Below are positions 42,384 through 51,919 of a DNA stretch of 64,000 nt, in pieces (positions within the stretch are counted from its first letter, which is position 1; the number at the start of each line of letters is the position of its first letter). The notes under the pieces were generated by a model. The model was not told the DNA's origin, ran no database searches, and was given only the letters and a program-made list of their open reading frames with translations. Source of the stretch: Granulicella aggregans. GTDB lineage: Bacteria > Acidobacteriota > Terriglobia > Terriglobales > Acidobacteriaceae. A program made the position numbers and the translations under genes. The stretch is taken from NCBI RefSeq assembly GCF_025685565.1, contig NZ_JAGSYE010000002.1:1302001-1366000 (forward strand), given 5' to 3'.

Positions 42384-43661
42384 TTGAGCGAGGGCCGCAT
42401 GAGAGACGCATCCCGACGAAGGTTTTGCGCGGCCGGTCTTGCCACAGCCACGAGCTTCGCGCTGATGGACGGCCGGATGTATGGGCAGACGGGCTCATCG
42501 GGTGGCATCCGCCCCGACGTCGCGGCGATCGATCATGACCGCATTCTGGCCATGGCTGACGCTGCGATGGGGCAGCCGGTTCAGCCGATCACTTCGATCC
42601 CGGCAAAGCGTTCGCCTAGGACGGCAAATGATTACTACTCCGAACCGGAGGACTACTTCCCTGCCGACGGGGCCGATGCTGCATCTTCAGCGCTGTGGGC
42701 GCACCGAGCGAATACCGTCAACCCCGATGCGTTCGCCGCACATCGGGAACTAGTGTACAAACTGGGCCATGTTGTCGCGGCGCTGACTGCAGCCTTCGTG
42801 ATCACTCGAGAGGGGCGGTATGCGTCGCGGGCGGCAGAGCATCTTCGAGCTTGGTTCGTTACCCCCGGCACGCGCATGACACCGAGCCTCCAGTTTGCAC
42901 AACGGATCCCTGGCGCGGCATCGGGGAGGCCAGAGGGCGTCATCGAGACGGTGCCCCTGGCGGAGGTGGCACGGTCGGTGCGATTCCTCGCCGCCAGCGA
43001 CGCTCTGACTACCGCGGACCTGACGGCGATCCGCAAATGGTTCGCGGAGTATGCGACATGGATGAACGAGTCCCGGACGGCGGGCCTGGCGCGCGACATG
43101 AAGGACCAGCATGGAAGTTCGTGGCTCTTCCAGAGTGCGGCTTACGCGGATGCGAATGTGCAGGGGCTGACCTCCGATGATGCCACCCTGGGCGCGCTGC
43201 GCCACCGCTTCCGCACGATGACTTTGAGGGCCGAGATCACCGGCATCGGGATCTTTCCTCATGTTGTCTCGTCGCCGAACCCGTTCCGCGACTGCCTCTT
43301 CAATCTTGACCTGCTATGCCTGGCTTGCGAGCTAATGACGACGCGCTTCGACAATCCATGGGAGTTTGAGCTGCAGGATGGTCCGGGACTTCGAGCGGCG
43401 GTCGCGTTCCACTATCCGGCGATCGCGAACCGAGCGGTGTGGCCTTACCCAGCGGATTTGGCACACTTCAAAGAACTGCCGGGGAAGCGGATCAGTCTTT
43501 TGCTGGCTGGGCGGGCGTATCGCCATCCGGAGTATGTCGACCTGTGGCGGACACTACAACCGCTGCCCGAGAGCGCCGCGCCAGAGCTGCTGAGCACCTT
43601 AGCCGTGACCCAGCCGTTGCTATGGTTCACTCAGCCGAAACCGCCAGCTGCTCCGGCCTAA
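42384..43661 (+). CDS. Tat-exported alginate lyase family protein
   Basis: A protein of about 425 residues. A Tat signal is seen (SRRRFCAAGLATATSF). The alpha/alpha-barrel alginate-lyase-like domain includes SSWLFQSAAYADANVQG and FPHVVSSPNPF, typical of the Alginate_lyase (PL5-like) family. It likely cleaves uronic-acid polymers in the periplasm. I use the TTG at 42384 because TAGAAT ends exactly 6 bp before it; the ATG at 42399 (MRDASRRRF) is the alternative. Confidence 0.82.
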   Translation: MSEGRMRDASRRRFCAAGLATATSFALMDGRMYGQTGSSGGIRPDVAAIDHDRILAMADAAMGQPVQPITSIPAKRSPRTANDYYSEPEDYFPADGADAASSALWAHRANTVNPDAFAAHRELVYKLGHVVAALTAAFVITREGRYASRAAEHLRAWFVTPGTRMTPSLQFAQRIPGAASGRPEGVIETVPLAEVARSVRFLAASDALTTADLTAIRKWFAEYATWMNESRTAGLARDMKDQHGSSWLFQSAAYADANVQGLTSDDATLGALRHRFRTMTLRAEITGIGIFPHVVSSPNPFRDCLFNLDLLCLACELMTTRFDNPWEFELQDGPGLRAAVAFHYPAIANRAVWPYPADLAHFKELPGKRISLLLAGRAYRHPEYVDLWRTLQPLPESAAPELLSTLAVTQPLLWFTQPKPPAAPA

Positions 43662-43787
43662 CTGAGGCATGGCCTTGGTTTGCGTACACTGGCACGGTGT
43701 AGTCAGCGAGGTTTCTCTGGGCCCCGATTCTGCATCCAACCCGAATGGAGAGAAAGGCCGCGAACGGTAGCGACAGGTGACTGAGAT

Positions 43788-44627
43788 ATGAATATGACTC
43801 TGACGGAAAAATCTGCACTCCTCGACAGGACCCTTAGCCAGCTTGGAAGTGTGCTGGTCGCGTACTCCGGCGGCACTGATTCGGCGTATCTGGCATGGAG
43901 CGCGCACCGCGTGCTCGGCGACAACATGCTGGCGGTGATTGCAGACTCGGCTTCTCTTCCCCGCGCAGAGCTCTCTGCAGCCGTGGATTTCACAAAGACG
44001 CACAAGATTCCGACCTACATCCTGCACACTGAAGAACTGGATAACGCGGATTATCAGCGCAACGATAGCCGCCGGTGCTTTCACTGCAAGGATGAGCTGT
44101 TTACGCGCATGGAGAAGGAACGTAAGCGGCTGGGGTATCGACATATCGCCTACGGGATGAACCTTGACGACAAGGGTGAGTTCCGCCCCGGCCAGATGGC
44201 CGCAGAGCAGCATCATGCGGTTGCTCCGTTGTTCACGGCGCAGCTTCGCAAATTTGAGATACGCACGCTGGCGCGGGCGGCTGAGTTGTCGATCGCGGAG
44301 AAGCCTGCATCGGCCTGCCTCGCTTCGCGCATCGAATACGGCAGGACGGTGACGAAGGAGAATCTTTCGCAGGTGGAGCTTGCGGAGGAGATCCTCCATG
44401 CGCTTGGATTTATGCAGGTTCGGGTCCGGCACCATGGCGACCTGGCGCGGATTGAGATCGACCGGGCGGACCTGCCACGTGCCCTGTCGATTCATGTGCT
44501 CGACCAGATCACTCCGGCGATCAAGGATCTCGGATTTCAATATGTCACCCTGGACGCGCAGGGATATCGATCTGGATCGATGAACGATATGCTATCGGCG
44601 TCGGATATCCTCTCCGCTATTCGATAA
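43788..44627 (+). CDS. larE: ATP-dependent sacrificial sulfur transferase LarE
   Basis: A PP-loop protein of 279 residues. It has VAYSGGTDSAYLA (PP-loop), the FHCKDELF and YGMNLDDKGEFRPG active-site segments, and the sacrificial cysteine Cys177 in PASACLASRI, equivalent to Cys176 of L. plantarum LarE. It donates sulfur to build the nickel-pincer nucleotide. It begins the larE-larC-larB operon; larC follows 31 bp later. Confidence 0.93.
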   Translation: MNMTLTEKSALLDRTLSQLGSVLVAYSGGTDSAYLAWSAHRVLGDNMLAVIADSASLPRAELSAAVDFTKTHKIPTYILHTEELDNADYQRNDSRRCFHCKDELFTRMEKERKRLGYRHIAYGMNLDDKGEFRPGQMAAEQHHAVAPLFTAQLRKFEIRTLARAAELSIAEKPASACLASRIEYGRTVTKENLSQVELAEEILHALGFMQVRVRHHGDLARIEIDRADLPRALSIHVLDQITPAIKDLGFQYVTLDAQGYRSGSMNDMLSASDILSAIR

Positions 44628-44658
44628 TGGTGCGGGATGCACACTCCAAGATTTCGGG

Positions 44659-46026
44659 ATGACGACGATGAAGATGGCTTATCTGGATTGCTTTGCTGGA
44701 CTCTCCGGCGATATGTTTCTTGGCGCGCTGATCGGTGCCGGAGTGGAACGCAAAACGCTGGATGAGGCAGTCGCGTTGCTCCGGTTGGGAGCGTCGCTGA
44801 AGATCGGCACGGTCGACCGAAGCGGGATCTCAAGCGTGAAGGTGGATGTCTTCGAAGGAGATCATCTGGCTGAGGCTGTGCCCTCGTCCGCCGAGAGATT
44901 TCAGGATCAGGCTGCGAACCAGCCGGTGTACTCGAGGCATCCTGAGACACAGCATCAACACAAGACTGGCGTTCCTCATACTCACGAACATGAGCATTCC
45001 CATCCGCATGTGCACGGGCATGGGCGGTCGCTTACGGCGATCCGTGAGTTGATCCAGGCTTCGACGCTCTCTGCGCCTGTCATCCGCACAGCAGTACGGG
45101 CGTTTGAGCTGCTGGGCAACTCCGAAGCGCGAATACATAACGTTCCCGTTGAGGAGATTCACTTCCACGAGGTGGGAGCGGTGGACGCAATCGTGGACAT
45201 TGTCGCCGCGTCTGCGGGGATCCATGCTCTCGGGGCGGATGGGTGGATGGCGTCGCCGGTGAATGTTGGCGGCGGAATGGTGGATTGCGCGCATGGGCGC
45301 TTCCCCGTTCCCGCACCGGCTACGGCAGACCTGCTGCGCGGCGTACCTACCTATTCTGCGAACGTGCAGATGGAGTTGGTGACGCCCACTGGTGCCGCTT
45401 TGCTACGGGTCTTGATGGAAGAGAAGGGTCTCACCTTCGGCTCGCAGCCGGCGATGACGGTGCACAAGATCGGCTACGGTGCGGGATCGCGCGATCCCAG
45501 GGGCTTCCCGAACGTGCTGCGTCTTTCTATCGGTGAGACCGCTGCGACGTCGCATCCTGATCATGGAAAGCATCATGAAGCGGAGACGGTGACGGTGCTC
45601 GAGACGGCGCTCGATGATCTGTCGCCGCAGGTGCTGGCGCATGTGGCGGAGATGGCGCTGCAACGAGGCGCTCTGGACGTGATGCTCACCCCGGTGATCA
45701 TGAAGAAGGGACGCCCTGGAACCTTGCTGACAGTGCTCTGCAATCCTGGCGAAAGCGCCGTGCTCGAGCGTCTTCTGCTGACCGAGACAAGCACCCTGGG
45801 CATTCGTGTCCGCGAAGACAAGCGTTCCTGCCTCGACCGGACGTTTACGACGGTTGAGACGGCCTATGGTCCGGTGAAGGTGAAAGTGGGCAGTCTGCAA
45901 GGTGAAGCGTTGAACGCCAATCCGGAGTTTGAAGACTGTCGCGCCGCGGCGGCGGCACATGCAGTGCCGGTCAAGCAGGTTCAGCAGGCGGCGATCGCCG
46001 CGTATGTGCAGGGACGGAATGGATAA
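44659..46026 (+). CDS. larC: Nickel-pincer cofactor biosynthesis protein LarC
   Basis: A protein of 455 residues. It has YLDCFAGLSGDMFLGAL at the N terminus, HFHEVGAVDAIVDIVAA (the LarC core), and VKVGSLQGEALNANPEFEDC near the C terminus. A His-rich insert at about residues 97-124 (HTHEHEHSHPHVHGHG) probably binds nickel. It inserts nickel into the cofactor using CTP. Unlike L. plantarum, where LarC needs a programmed frameshift, this is a single continuous frame. The stop overlaps larB by 8 bp. Confidence 0.93.
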   Translation: MTTMKMAYLDCFAGLSGDMFLGALIGAGVERKTLDEAVALLRLGASLKIGTVDRSGISSVKVDVFEGDHLAEAVPSSAERFQDQAANQPVYSRHPETQHQHKTGVPHTHEHEHSHPHVHGHGRSLTAIRELIQASTLSAPVIRTAVRAFELLGNSEARIHNVPVEEIHFHEVGAVDAIVDIVAASAGIHALGADGWMASPVNVGGGMVDCAHGRFPVPAPATADLLRGVPTYSANVQMELVTPTGAALLRVLMEEKGLTFGSQPAMTVHKIGYGAGSRDPRGFPNVLRLSIGETAATSHPDHGKHHEAETVTVLETALDDLSPQVLAHVAEMALQRGALDVMLTPVIMKKGRPGTLLTVLCNPGESAVLERLLLTETSTLGIRVREDKRSCLDRTFTTVETAYGPVKVKVGSLQGEALNANPEFEDCRAAAAAHAVPVKQVQQAAIAAYVQGRNG

Positions 46027-46780
46027 GTCAGCGCTGCTCGCGTTGCTCTCATCGGTCGAACGCGGGGAAATCACGCCGGCAGCCGGAGCGGAGCGGCTCG
46101 CCAATCTGCCGTTCGAAGACATTGGGCACGCGCGGATCGATCACCACAGGAGTCTGCGAACGGGACTGCCCGAAGTTATCTACGCCGCCGGAAAGACACC
46201 GGCGCAGGTAGCCGAGATTTTCTCGCGAATGGCGGAGGCGGGCAGCGACGTCCTGGCCACCCGGGTCTCGCCGGAGGCCGTCACCGCCATCCAACTAGCG
46301 GTTGCGGGTACGGTTCACTATGAGACCGCACGGATCGTCGCCCTTCGCCAGAAACCAGCAGCGAAGGTGGTTGAACGGCCCTGTATCGCGGTGCTCTGCG
46401 CTGGAACCAGCGATCTGCCAGTAGCCGAAGAGGCCGCAGTCACGGCAGAGCACTTCGGGGTGAATGCCCTGCGACTCTATGACGTGGGCGTGGCCGGAGT
46501 TCATCGGCTGCTCGCCGTGCGTGAGCAACTGGCACAGGCCGATGCTGTGATCGTCTGTGCGGGGATGGAGGGGGCCCTGCCCTCGGTGGTCGGAGGACTG
46601 GTCGGCGTACCGGTAATCGCGGTGCCAACGTCGGTCGGATACGGGGCGAGCTTCGGCGGCGTAACAGCGCTGCTCGGAATGTTGAACTCGTGCTCGCCAA
46701 ATGTTTCGGTGGTGAATATAGACAATGGGTTTGGCGCGGCATACTCCGCGACTCTGATTGCGCGGACAGCCCGGAGATAG
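46019..46780 (+). CDS. larB: Nickel-pincer cofactor biosynthesis protein LarB
   Basis: A protein of 253 residues. LarB (PurE-like core, AIR carboxylase fold) is recognised by VLCAGTSDLPVAEEAAVTAEHFG, VIVCAGMEGALPSVVGGLV and YGASFGGVTALLGMLNSCSP. It carboxylates and hydrolyses nicotinic acid adenine dinucleotide, the first step of the cofactor. The start at 46019 is inside the larC end, so translation is coupled. No larA-type racemase is visible in the window. Confidence 0.94.
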   Translation: MDKSALLALLSSVERGEITPAAGAERLANLPFEDIGHARIDHHRSLRTGLPEVIYAAGKTPAQVAEIFSRMAEAGSDVLATRVSPEAVTAIQLAVAGTVHYETARIVALRQKPAAKVVERPCIAVLCAGTSDLPVAEEAAVTAEHFGVNALRLYDVGVAGVHRLLAVREQLAQADAVIVCAGMEGALPSVVGGLVGVPVIAVPTSVGYGASFGGVTALLGMLNSCSPNVSVVNIDNGFGAAYSATLIARTARR

Positions 46781-46888
46781 TTCCGCGCGTTTTCGTAGCG
46801 CGAAACTCCACCCCGGCGGCACACAACTGTAGATGCCGGTCTGCATCCAAGTTCCTGAACCATTCCGTCAAGCTCAGGAGATTCCGTC

Positions 46889-47920
46889 ATGGAGCGTCGT
46901 GATTTTTTGAAGTCTGCGACCGTAGCAGGCCTTGGTGCTGCCGCCACAGGAAGCGTTCCCGCTAACGCACAGGCAAAGACTGGCGCAACACGGCCGCAAT
47001 CGCCGGACATGATCTACCGCCAGCTTGGGACGACGGGCGAGATGGTCTCTGCGATTGGGCTGGGAGGATTTCATATCGGCAAGCAGGCTGATCCTGAGGA
47101 GAGCATCTCGCTGATCCGGAAGGCGATCGACAGCGGCATTACCTTCCTAGACAACTGCTGGGACTACAACAACGGCACCAGTGAGGTCCGCATGGGGAAC
47201 GCCCTGCGCGATGGCTATCGCGAGAAGGTCTTCCTGATGACAAAGATGGATGGCAGGACGAAGTCCGAGTACAACAAGCAGCTCGAGGAGTCGCTGAGCC
47301 GCCTGCGGACGGACACAATTGACCTGGTTCAGTTCCACGAGATCATACGGTTTGAAGATCCAGACCGCATCTTCGCTCCCGGCGGGGCGATCGAAGCCGC
47401 GGTCGCCGCACGCGAGGCGGGAAAGATCCGTTACATCGGCTTCACCGGCCATAAGGACCCGCAGATTCATTTGAGAATGTTGGAGATCGCCGACCAGCAC
47501 AACTTCCACTTCGATACGGTTCAGATGCCGATTAACGTGATGGACGCACACTTCCGGTCGTTCGAGAAGGAAGTCCTGCCCGTCGCTCAAAAGAAGGGCA
47601 TCGGCGTCCTGGCGATGAAGACCTTCGGCGACAACTTCATCCTCGGAAGCAAGACGGTGGAGGCTATCCCGGCGCTGCACTACAGCCTGACACAACCGGT
47701 GTCCGTGGTAATCACGGGAATCGACAAGCCTGAGATCCTGGCGCAAGCGTTGCAGGCGGCGAAGACCTTCAAGCCGCTCTCGCAGACCGAGATGGCAGCG
47801 ATGCTGGCCAAGACAAAAGATGCTGCAATGACGGGCAGGTACGAACTCTTCAAGACAACCCCGCACTTTGACGGGACGGCGAACAATCCTAAGTGGCTTG
47901 GAAACTCTTCCCTGGCTTAG
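46889..47920 (+). CDS. Tat-exported aldo/keto reductase
   Basis: A protein of 343 residues. Twin-arginine-like signal MERRDFLKSATVAGLGAAA, then the AKR barrel: IGLGGFHIG, FLDNCWDYN (Asp, Tyr), LMTKMDG (Lys), FHEIIRF (His), IGFTGHKDP and IGVLAMKTFGDNF. It reduces carbonyls in the periplasm or is a Tat-exported AKR, which is common in Terriglobia. CAGGAGATT precedes the ATG. It is 108 bp after larB and may or may not be cotranscribed. Confidence 0.9.
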   Translation: MERRDFLKSATVAGLGAAATGSVPANAQAKTGATRPQSPDMIYRQLGTTGEMVSAIGLGGFHIGKQADPEESISLIRKAIDSGITFLDNCWDYNNGTSEVRMGNALRDGYREKVFLMTKMDGRTKSEYNKQLEESLSRLRTDTIDLVQFHEIIRFEDPDRIFAPGGAIEAAVAAREAGKIRYIGFTGHKDPQIHLRMLEIADQHNFHFDTVQMPINVMDAHFRSFEKEVLPVAQKKGIGVLAMKTFGDNFILGSKTVEAIPALHYSLTQPVSVVITGIDKPEILAQALQAAKTFKPLSQTEMAAMLAKTKDAAMTGRYELFKTTPHFDGTANNPKWLGNSSLA

Positions 47921-48257
47921 AACTGGTAATTAACCCATGGGAATTGCCGCCACCCAAAATTGATAAGGAAAAACTTCACGAATCCATTCCACGCCAAGCG
48001 TCAGAGCTCCGAATGTTCGAATCGTATAAGAGTTTTTACCTCGGTGTGACTTATCCGTCGAAGCGGACTATTTCTATCTCTTCGCCCAGGCGAGTAAAGA
48101 CTATTCAAAATTAACTGGAAATTTCTGCCACTAATGGGGTTTACTTATCGCGTTTCGCTACACGGTTCTTCGTAGACGACTCCAAGATCAGCCTCCCCTG
48201 CGAGACCTCTCGCGTACGTTCTCCTCCGCACAGGTTCCCATCCCCTGGAGTCCAGCC
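47921..48257. other. Long A+T-rich leader region upstream of the FG-GAP exoprotein
   Basis: These 337 bp are visibly A+T-richer than the neighbours. A TTGATA (47960-47965) occurs, but no matching -10 was found. No terminator or RNA gene was recognised. A long untranslated leader for the exoprotein is possible. Confidence 0.4.
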
Positions 48258-51200
48258 ATGCGTCTGCGCCGTCTCGTAATTCTAGGCTTCTCCGTTGTCT
48301 CGGCTTTATTCTTCATATCCTTTGCGGTTCCAGCCGTGGCGAGCGGGCAGACCTCCACCTCTACGACGCTCCAGGTAACTTCCGCCTGCCCACAGTCGGG
48401 ATGCGTGATCACCCTCACCGCGACCGTGACATCGGGAGGAACGCCAGTCCATCCCGGCCTGGTAGTGTTTTGCGATAAGGGCCTGACCGACTGCCAGAAT
48501 GAAGCTCCCATTGGGAGAGCGCAACTCACTTCGAACGGCACAGCGACTATTCGGCTGGGATTATCCGACGGTCCGCACACGCTACGGGCGATCTTTCATG
48601 GGACGAAGACGTATAGAGCAAGCGCTTCACCGACGCAGAACCTGACCGAATCCACAAATGCCTTTGAACGCGCCAGCACGTTTCAACCATTGAACCCTAA
48701 TCTTGTGAGTGGCGGGATCACCATCGGCACCTATCTAACGGGCTCTGGGCCGATAGAACCTACGGGGACGGTGTCGCTTGTCGATACGTCGCGAAATAAT
48801 GCGGCAATCGACACATCTCCTCTTGTTGTCTACAACTCAACCTTTGGCTATGTCCTCACGAATCCAACTGGCTTTTCGCAGATCCCTTTAGCGACACTGA
48901 CCTCCATCGTTGCGACGGCAACCGGCGATTTCAATAATGACGGCTTTCAGGATGTCGCCGAGCTTACATCGAATACCAACCTCCTTGTCTTTCTTGGGGA
49001 CGGAAAAGGAAACTTCACGCAAAGTCCCGCCTACAGTTCAATGACCGGGGCGCATGGCCCGCTGCTGGCGGGAGACTTCAACAGCGATGGGAAGCTGGAC
49101 ATCGCCATCTCCGATTCCGCTACAGACAAGATCTACGTCAGCCTGGGTAACGGCGATGGCACCTTCACACCCGCTGCGCCTTCGGCGGTGCAGGACAGTT
49201 CGAAGACCCTCTATGCAGGCGATTTCAACCACGACGGTGTCCCCGATCTGGTCTCCATCAGCAACCGAACCGCGAGTGGAAGCTCCGCTCAGGTGCTGCT
49301 TGGCAACGGCGACGGCACGTTCACCGCCAAGACACCGCTGACGTTTTCGGGCGACACGATTACGTCGGGGGCGGTCGCAGACTTCAACGGGGACGGCTTC
49401 CCTGACCTTGCGGTGGCATACTTCACCGCTCCTGTCGGGCAGACGGTTCTGGCGAAGCAGTTGATGGTCTTCCGCGGCATCGGGGATGGCACCTTCAACT
49501 CGACGCCGGCGGCCTCTTTGCCCTCCTATACGGGAATTCTCTTAGCCGGAGATTTTGATGACGACGGCATCCCTGATCTTCTCTCTGGAGGAGATCAGAT
49601 GTTGACCTTCTTCAAGGGTCACGGCAACCTGACATTCACACAGTCCCAGCCCGGTTATTCGAGGGACAGCCTCGATGACATGGTCGCAGGCGATTACACG
49701 GGAAGTGGAAAGCTTCAGTTTGCGATTGTAAGCACACTGAACATCATCATCTATGAAGTCGATGTAATTCCCGGGATCGGAGAGGAGGTCGATTATGTCA
49801 CGGCAGCAAACCACCAGACAAGAAAGGGTGGCGATCCAGCTGTGGGCAACGCCATTGCAGATTTTAACGGGGACGGTTTGCCAGACTTCTTCATCTTCAA
49901 CCCCTACACCGCGCCGCCTGAATTCCAGGACTTTATCTCCTGGTCTGCGCAATCCACAAGCGGCACAATCCCTCTCGACTCGGGTGTTCACAACATTGTC
50001 GCCACCTACTCGGGCGACGCATTGCACGACCCCAATAGCACTACGGGAACTGTACGCGCCTCCGGAATCGCGTACTTATATCCCGCTGGATTCACGGGAG
50101 ACACTTCGGGGCTGGCGCTCAACGGATCGGCGACGCTTAAGGGCACCACGATCCAATTGACCGATGGCGGACAGCAGGAGGCGGGTTCCTTCTTCTCGAA
50201 GAAACGACTTGATCTGAGCGGCACCTTCTTCACCGAATTCGACTTTCAACTCACCAACGCAACCGGCGACGGGTTCGCTTTCGTCCTGCAGTCCAATGGC
50301 CCGAACGCCATCGGATCAGCGGGCGCGGGCATCGGATACGGCAATCCTCCGGGGGCCAGCGGGCCGAGCATCACCAATAGCCTCGCTGTCGTATTTGACC
50401 TTCACAATAACCAGGGAGAAGGGAGTAACTCCATACGTCTCGAACGGAATGGAGTGACGTCCCCTGATGGAGCTGTCGATCTAACGCCGAGCGGCATCGA
50501 TCTCCACAGCGGCCATGAGTTTGACGGGAGAGTCAGTTCCGACGGCCTTGGACACATCACGGTCTCCCTACAGGACTTCGTGACCAACCAACATTTCTCG
50601 ACGACTTTCGGCGTCGCTGACGATTCTATAAATGGAGAGCTGCTGCATGGCAGCATGGGCTATGCGGGCTTCACCGGCTCGACGGGTGCGAACACTGCTG
50701 TCCAGGTCATCGAAAACTGGACCGTTACTCTGGGTCAGTTTGTGAAGTCCGATCCGGTCTATCCCCCGTACCCCAAGCCTACATTTCCGGATGGATTCAC
50801 CGGAAGCACGGGGATCTTTTATAGCGGAGGCGCAGCTGTCTCTGGCTCCGCGGTCCAGTTGACCAACGGCACGCCGTTCAAGGCCACCAGCGCCTTTGTC
50901 GTTGATAAGGTGCTGCCGCAGGGGTTCTTCACCACCGACTTCGACTTCCAGATTGCGAATGGGGTAGGCGACGGATTTGCGTTCGTTCTCCAGAATGAAC
51001 GGCTGGCCTCTGTCGGGATGGAGGGTGGCGGACTGGGATATGGCCCGGACAAGCCCGGAGGAACCGGGCCCAGCATTCCCAACAGTCTGGCGATCAAGTT
51101 CGATATCCATAACAACGCGGGCGAGGTCCCGAACTCCACAGGTCTCTATCTCAATGGTGCATCGCCGACCACGCCCTTCATCGATCTCACGCCTTACCGG

Positions 51201-51431
51201 ATCAATCTGCAAAGTGGGCACACGTTCCATGCGCGGATTGAGTCGAATGGCACGCAGCTAACGCTTTCGGTCACCGATCTGAACCAGTATGCGAACTTCA
51301 CCACCGTCCTGGCTTCGGGCAGCACTGTCGAATCCATCATTCCGCAGCTGGCGTTTGCGGGCTTTACCGGTGGGACTGGCGCAACGGCGAGTTCCATCAA
51401 GATTCTGAATTGGACCTGGAGTACACACTAG
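48258..51431 (+). CDS. Secreted FG-GAP/lectin exoprotein
   Basis: A protein of 1,057 residues. Signal peptide about 1-30. Ig-like domain about 32-130. FG-GAP/VCBS repeats about 205-540 with Ca-binding loops such as GDFNNDGFQD, GDFNSDGKLD, GDFNHDGVPD, ADFNGDGFPD and GDFDDDGIPD. A short Ig-like piece follows, then two tandem L-type-lectin/concanavalin-like domains (about 608-830 and 845-1057), each with a GDGFAFVLQ strand, a VFDLHNN or KFDIHNN Ca-site loop and a terminal GFTG motif. The likely role is glycan or matrix binding at the surface. No anchor or sortase-like motif is seen. Confidence 0.87.
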   Translation: MRLRRLVILGFSVVSALFFISFAVPAVASGQTSTSTTLQVTSACPQSGCVITLTATVTSGGTPVHPGLVVFCDKGLTDCQNEAPIGRAQLTSNGTATIRLGLSDGPHTLRAIFHGTKTYRASASPTQNLTESTNAFERASTFQPLNPNLVSGGITIGTYLTGSGPIEPTGTVSLVDTSRNNAAIDTSPLVVYNSTFGYVLTNPTGFSQIPLATLTSIVATATGDFNNDGFQDVAELTSNTNLLVFLGDGKGNFTQSPAYSSMTGAHGPLLAGDFNSDGKLDIAISDSATDKIYVSLGNGDGTFTPAAPSAVQDSSKTLYAGDFNHDGVPDLVSISNRTASGSSAQVLLGNGDGTFTAKTPLTFSGDTITSGAVADFNGDGFPDLAVAYFTAPVGQTVLAKQLMVFRGIGDGTFNSTPAASLPSYTGILLAGDFDDDGIPDLLSGGDQMLTFFKGHGNLTFTQSQPGYSRDSLDDMVAGDYTGSGKLQFAIVSTLNIIIYEVDVIPGIGEEVDYVTAANHQTRKGGDPAVGNAIADFNGDGLPDFFIFNPYTAPPEFQDFISWSAQSTSGTIPLDSGVHNIVATYSGDALHDPNSTTGTVRASGIAYLYPAGFTGDTSGLALNGSATLKGTTIQLTDGGQQEAGSFFSKKRLDLSGTFFTEFDFQLTNATGDGFAFVLQSNGPNAIGSAGAGIGYGNPPGASGPSITNSLAVVFDLHNNQGEGSNSIRLERNGVTSPDGAVDLTPSGIDLHSGHEFDGRVSSDGLGHITVSLQDFVTNQHFSTTFGVADDSINGELLHGSMGYAGFTGSTGANTAVQVIENWTVTLGQFVKSDPVYPPYPKPTFPDGFTGSTGIFYSGGAAVSGSAVQLTNGTPFKATSAFVVDKVLPQGFFTTDFDFQIANGVGDGFAFVLQNERLASVGMEGGGLGYGPDKPGGTGPSIPNSLAIKFDIHNNAGEVPNSTGLYLNGASPTTPFIDLTPYRINLQSGHTFHARIESNGTQLTLSVTDLNQYANFTTVLASGSTVESIIPQLAFAGFTGGTGATASSIKILNWTWSTH

Positions 51432-51661
51432 GAGAACGAGAGGTAAGTCAACGGGCGAAGCAGGTTAGCCGACGCTGGCTTGCTTCGCCGTTTCCCGTTC
51501 GCGGCAGAGTCCCCCGAACCACCCGTGCGCTTTTTCTTGACAATTCAAACTGGCTGCGCCTACTGTCTAGCTCTGAGCGATGGAGCCAGACGCCCGTCGC
51601 CGTAACTCGACCGGCGAATCTACCGATCTGAAGAATCAATCGCTCAGAGAAGAGTGGCCCT

Positions 51662-51913
51662 ATGCTTCCCTTTGATCGGCGCCCGTGGGCAAAGACCCTT
51701 GCAACCGTAGTGATCGCCTGCTCCCTGACGGCTGCCGTTACGGCAACCTACTTCCTTTACATCTTTCAGGAGCTGCATATTCCTGAGATCACGATCATTC
51801 TGCTACTACTTCTCACGATCGTTCCACCCAACGTGGAGATCGTACTGCGCAAGAAAAAGAAGGCCGAAGAGGATCCCGCGGGTCTTCCAGTCCACCACCT
51901 GGGAACCCGATAG
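51662..51913 (+). CDS. Small two-helix membrane protein
   Basis: A protein of 83 residues. Two hydrophobic segments (LATVVIACSLTAAVTATYFL and ITIILLLLLTIVPPNVEIVL) with a basic KKKK cluster at the C-terminal side. AGAAGAG lies about 9 bp before the ATG. It faces the minus-strand SDR convergently. No family is recognised. Confidence 0.6.
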   Translation: MLPFDRRPWAKTLATVVIACSLTAAVTATYFLYIFQELHIPEITIILLLLLTIVPPNVEIVLRKKKKAEEDPAGLPVHHLGTR

Positions 51914-51919
51914 ACGCAT

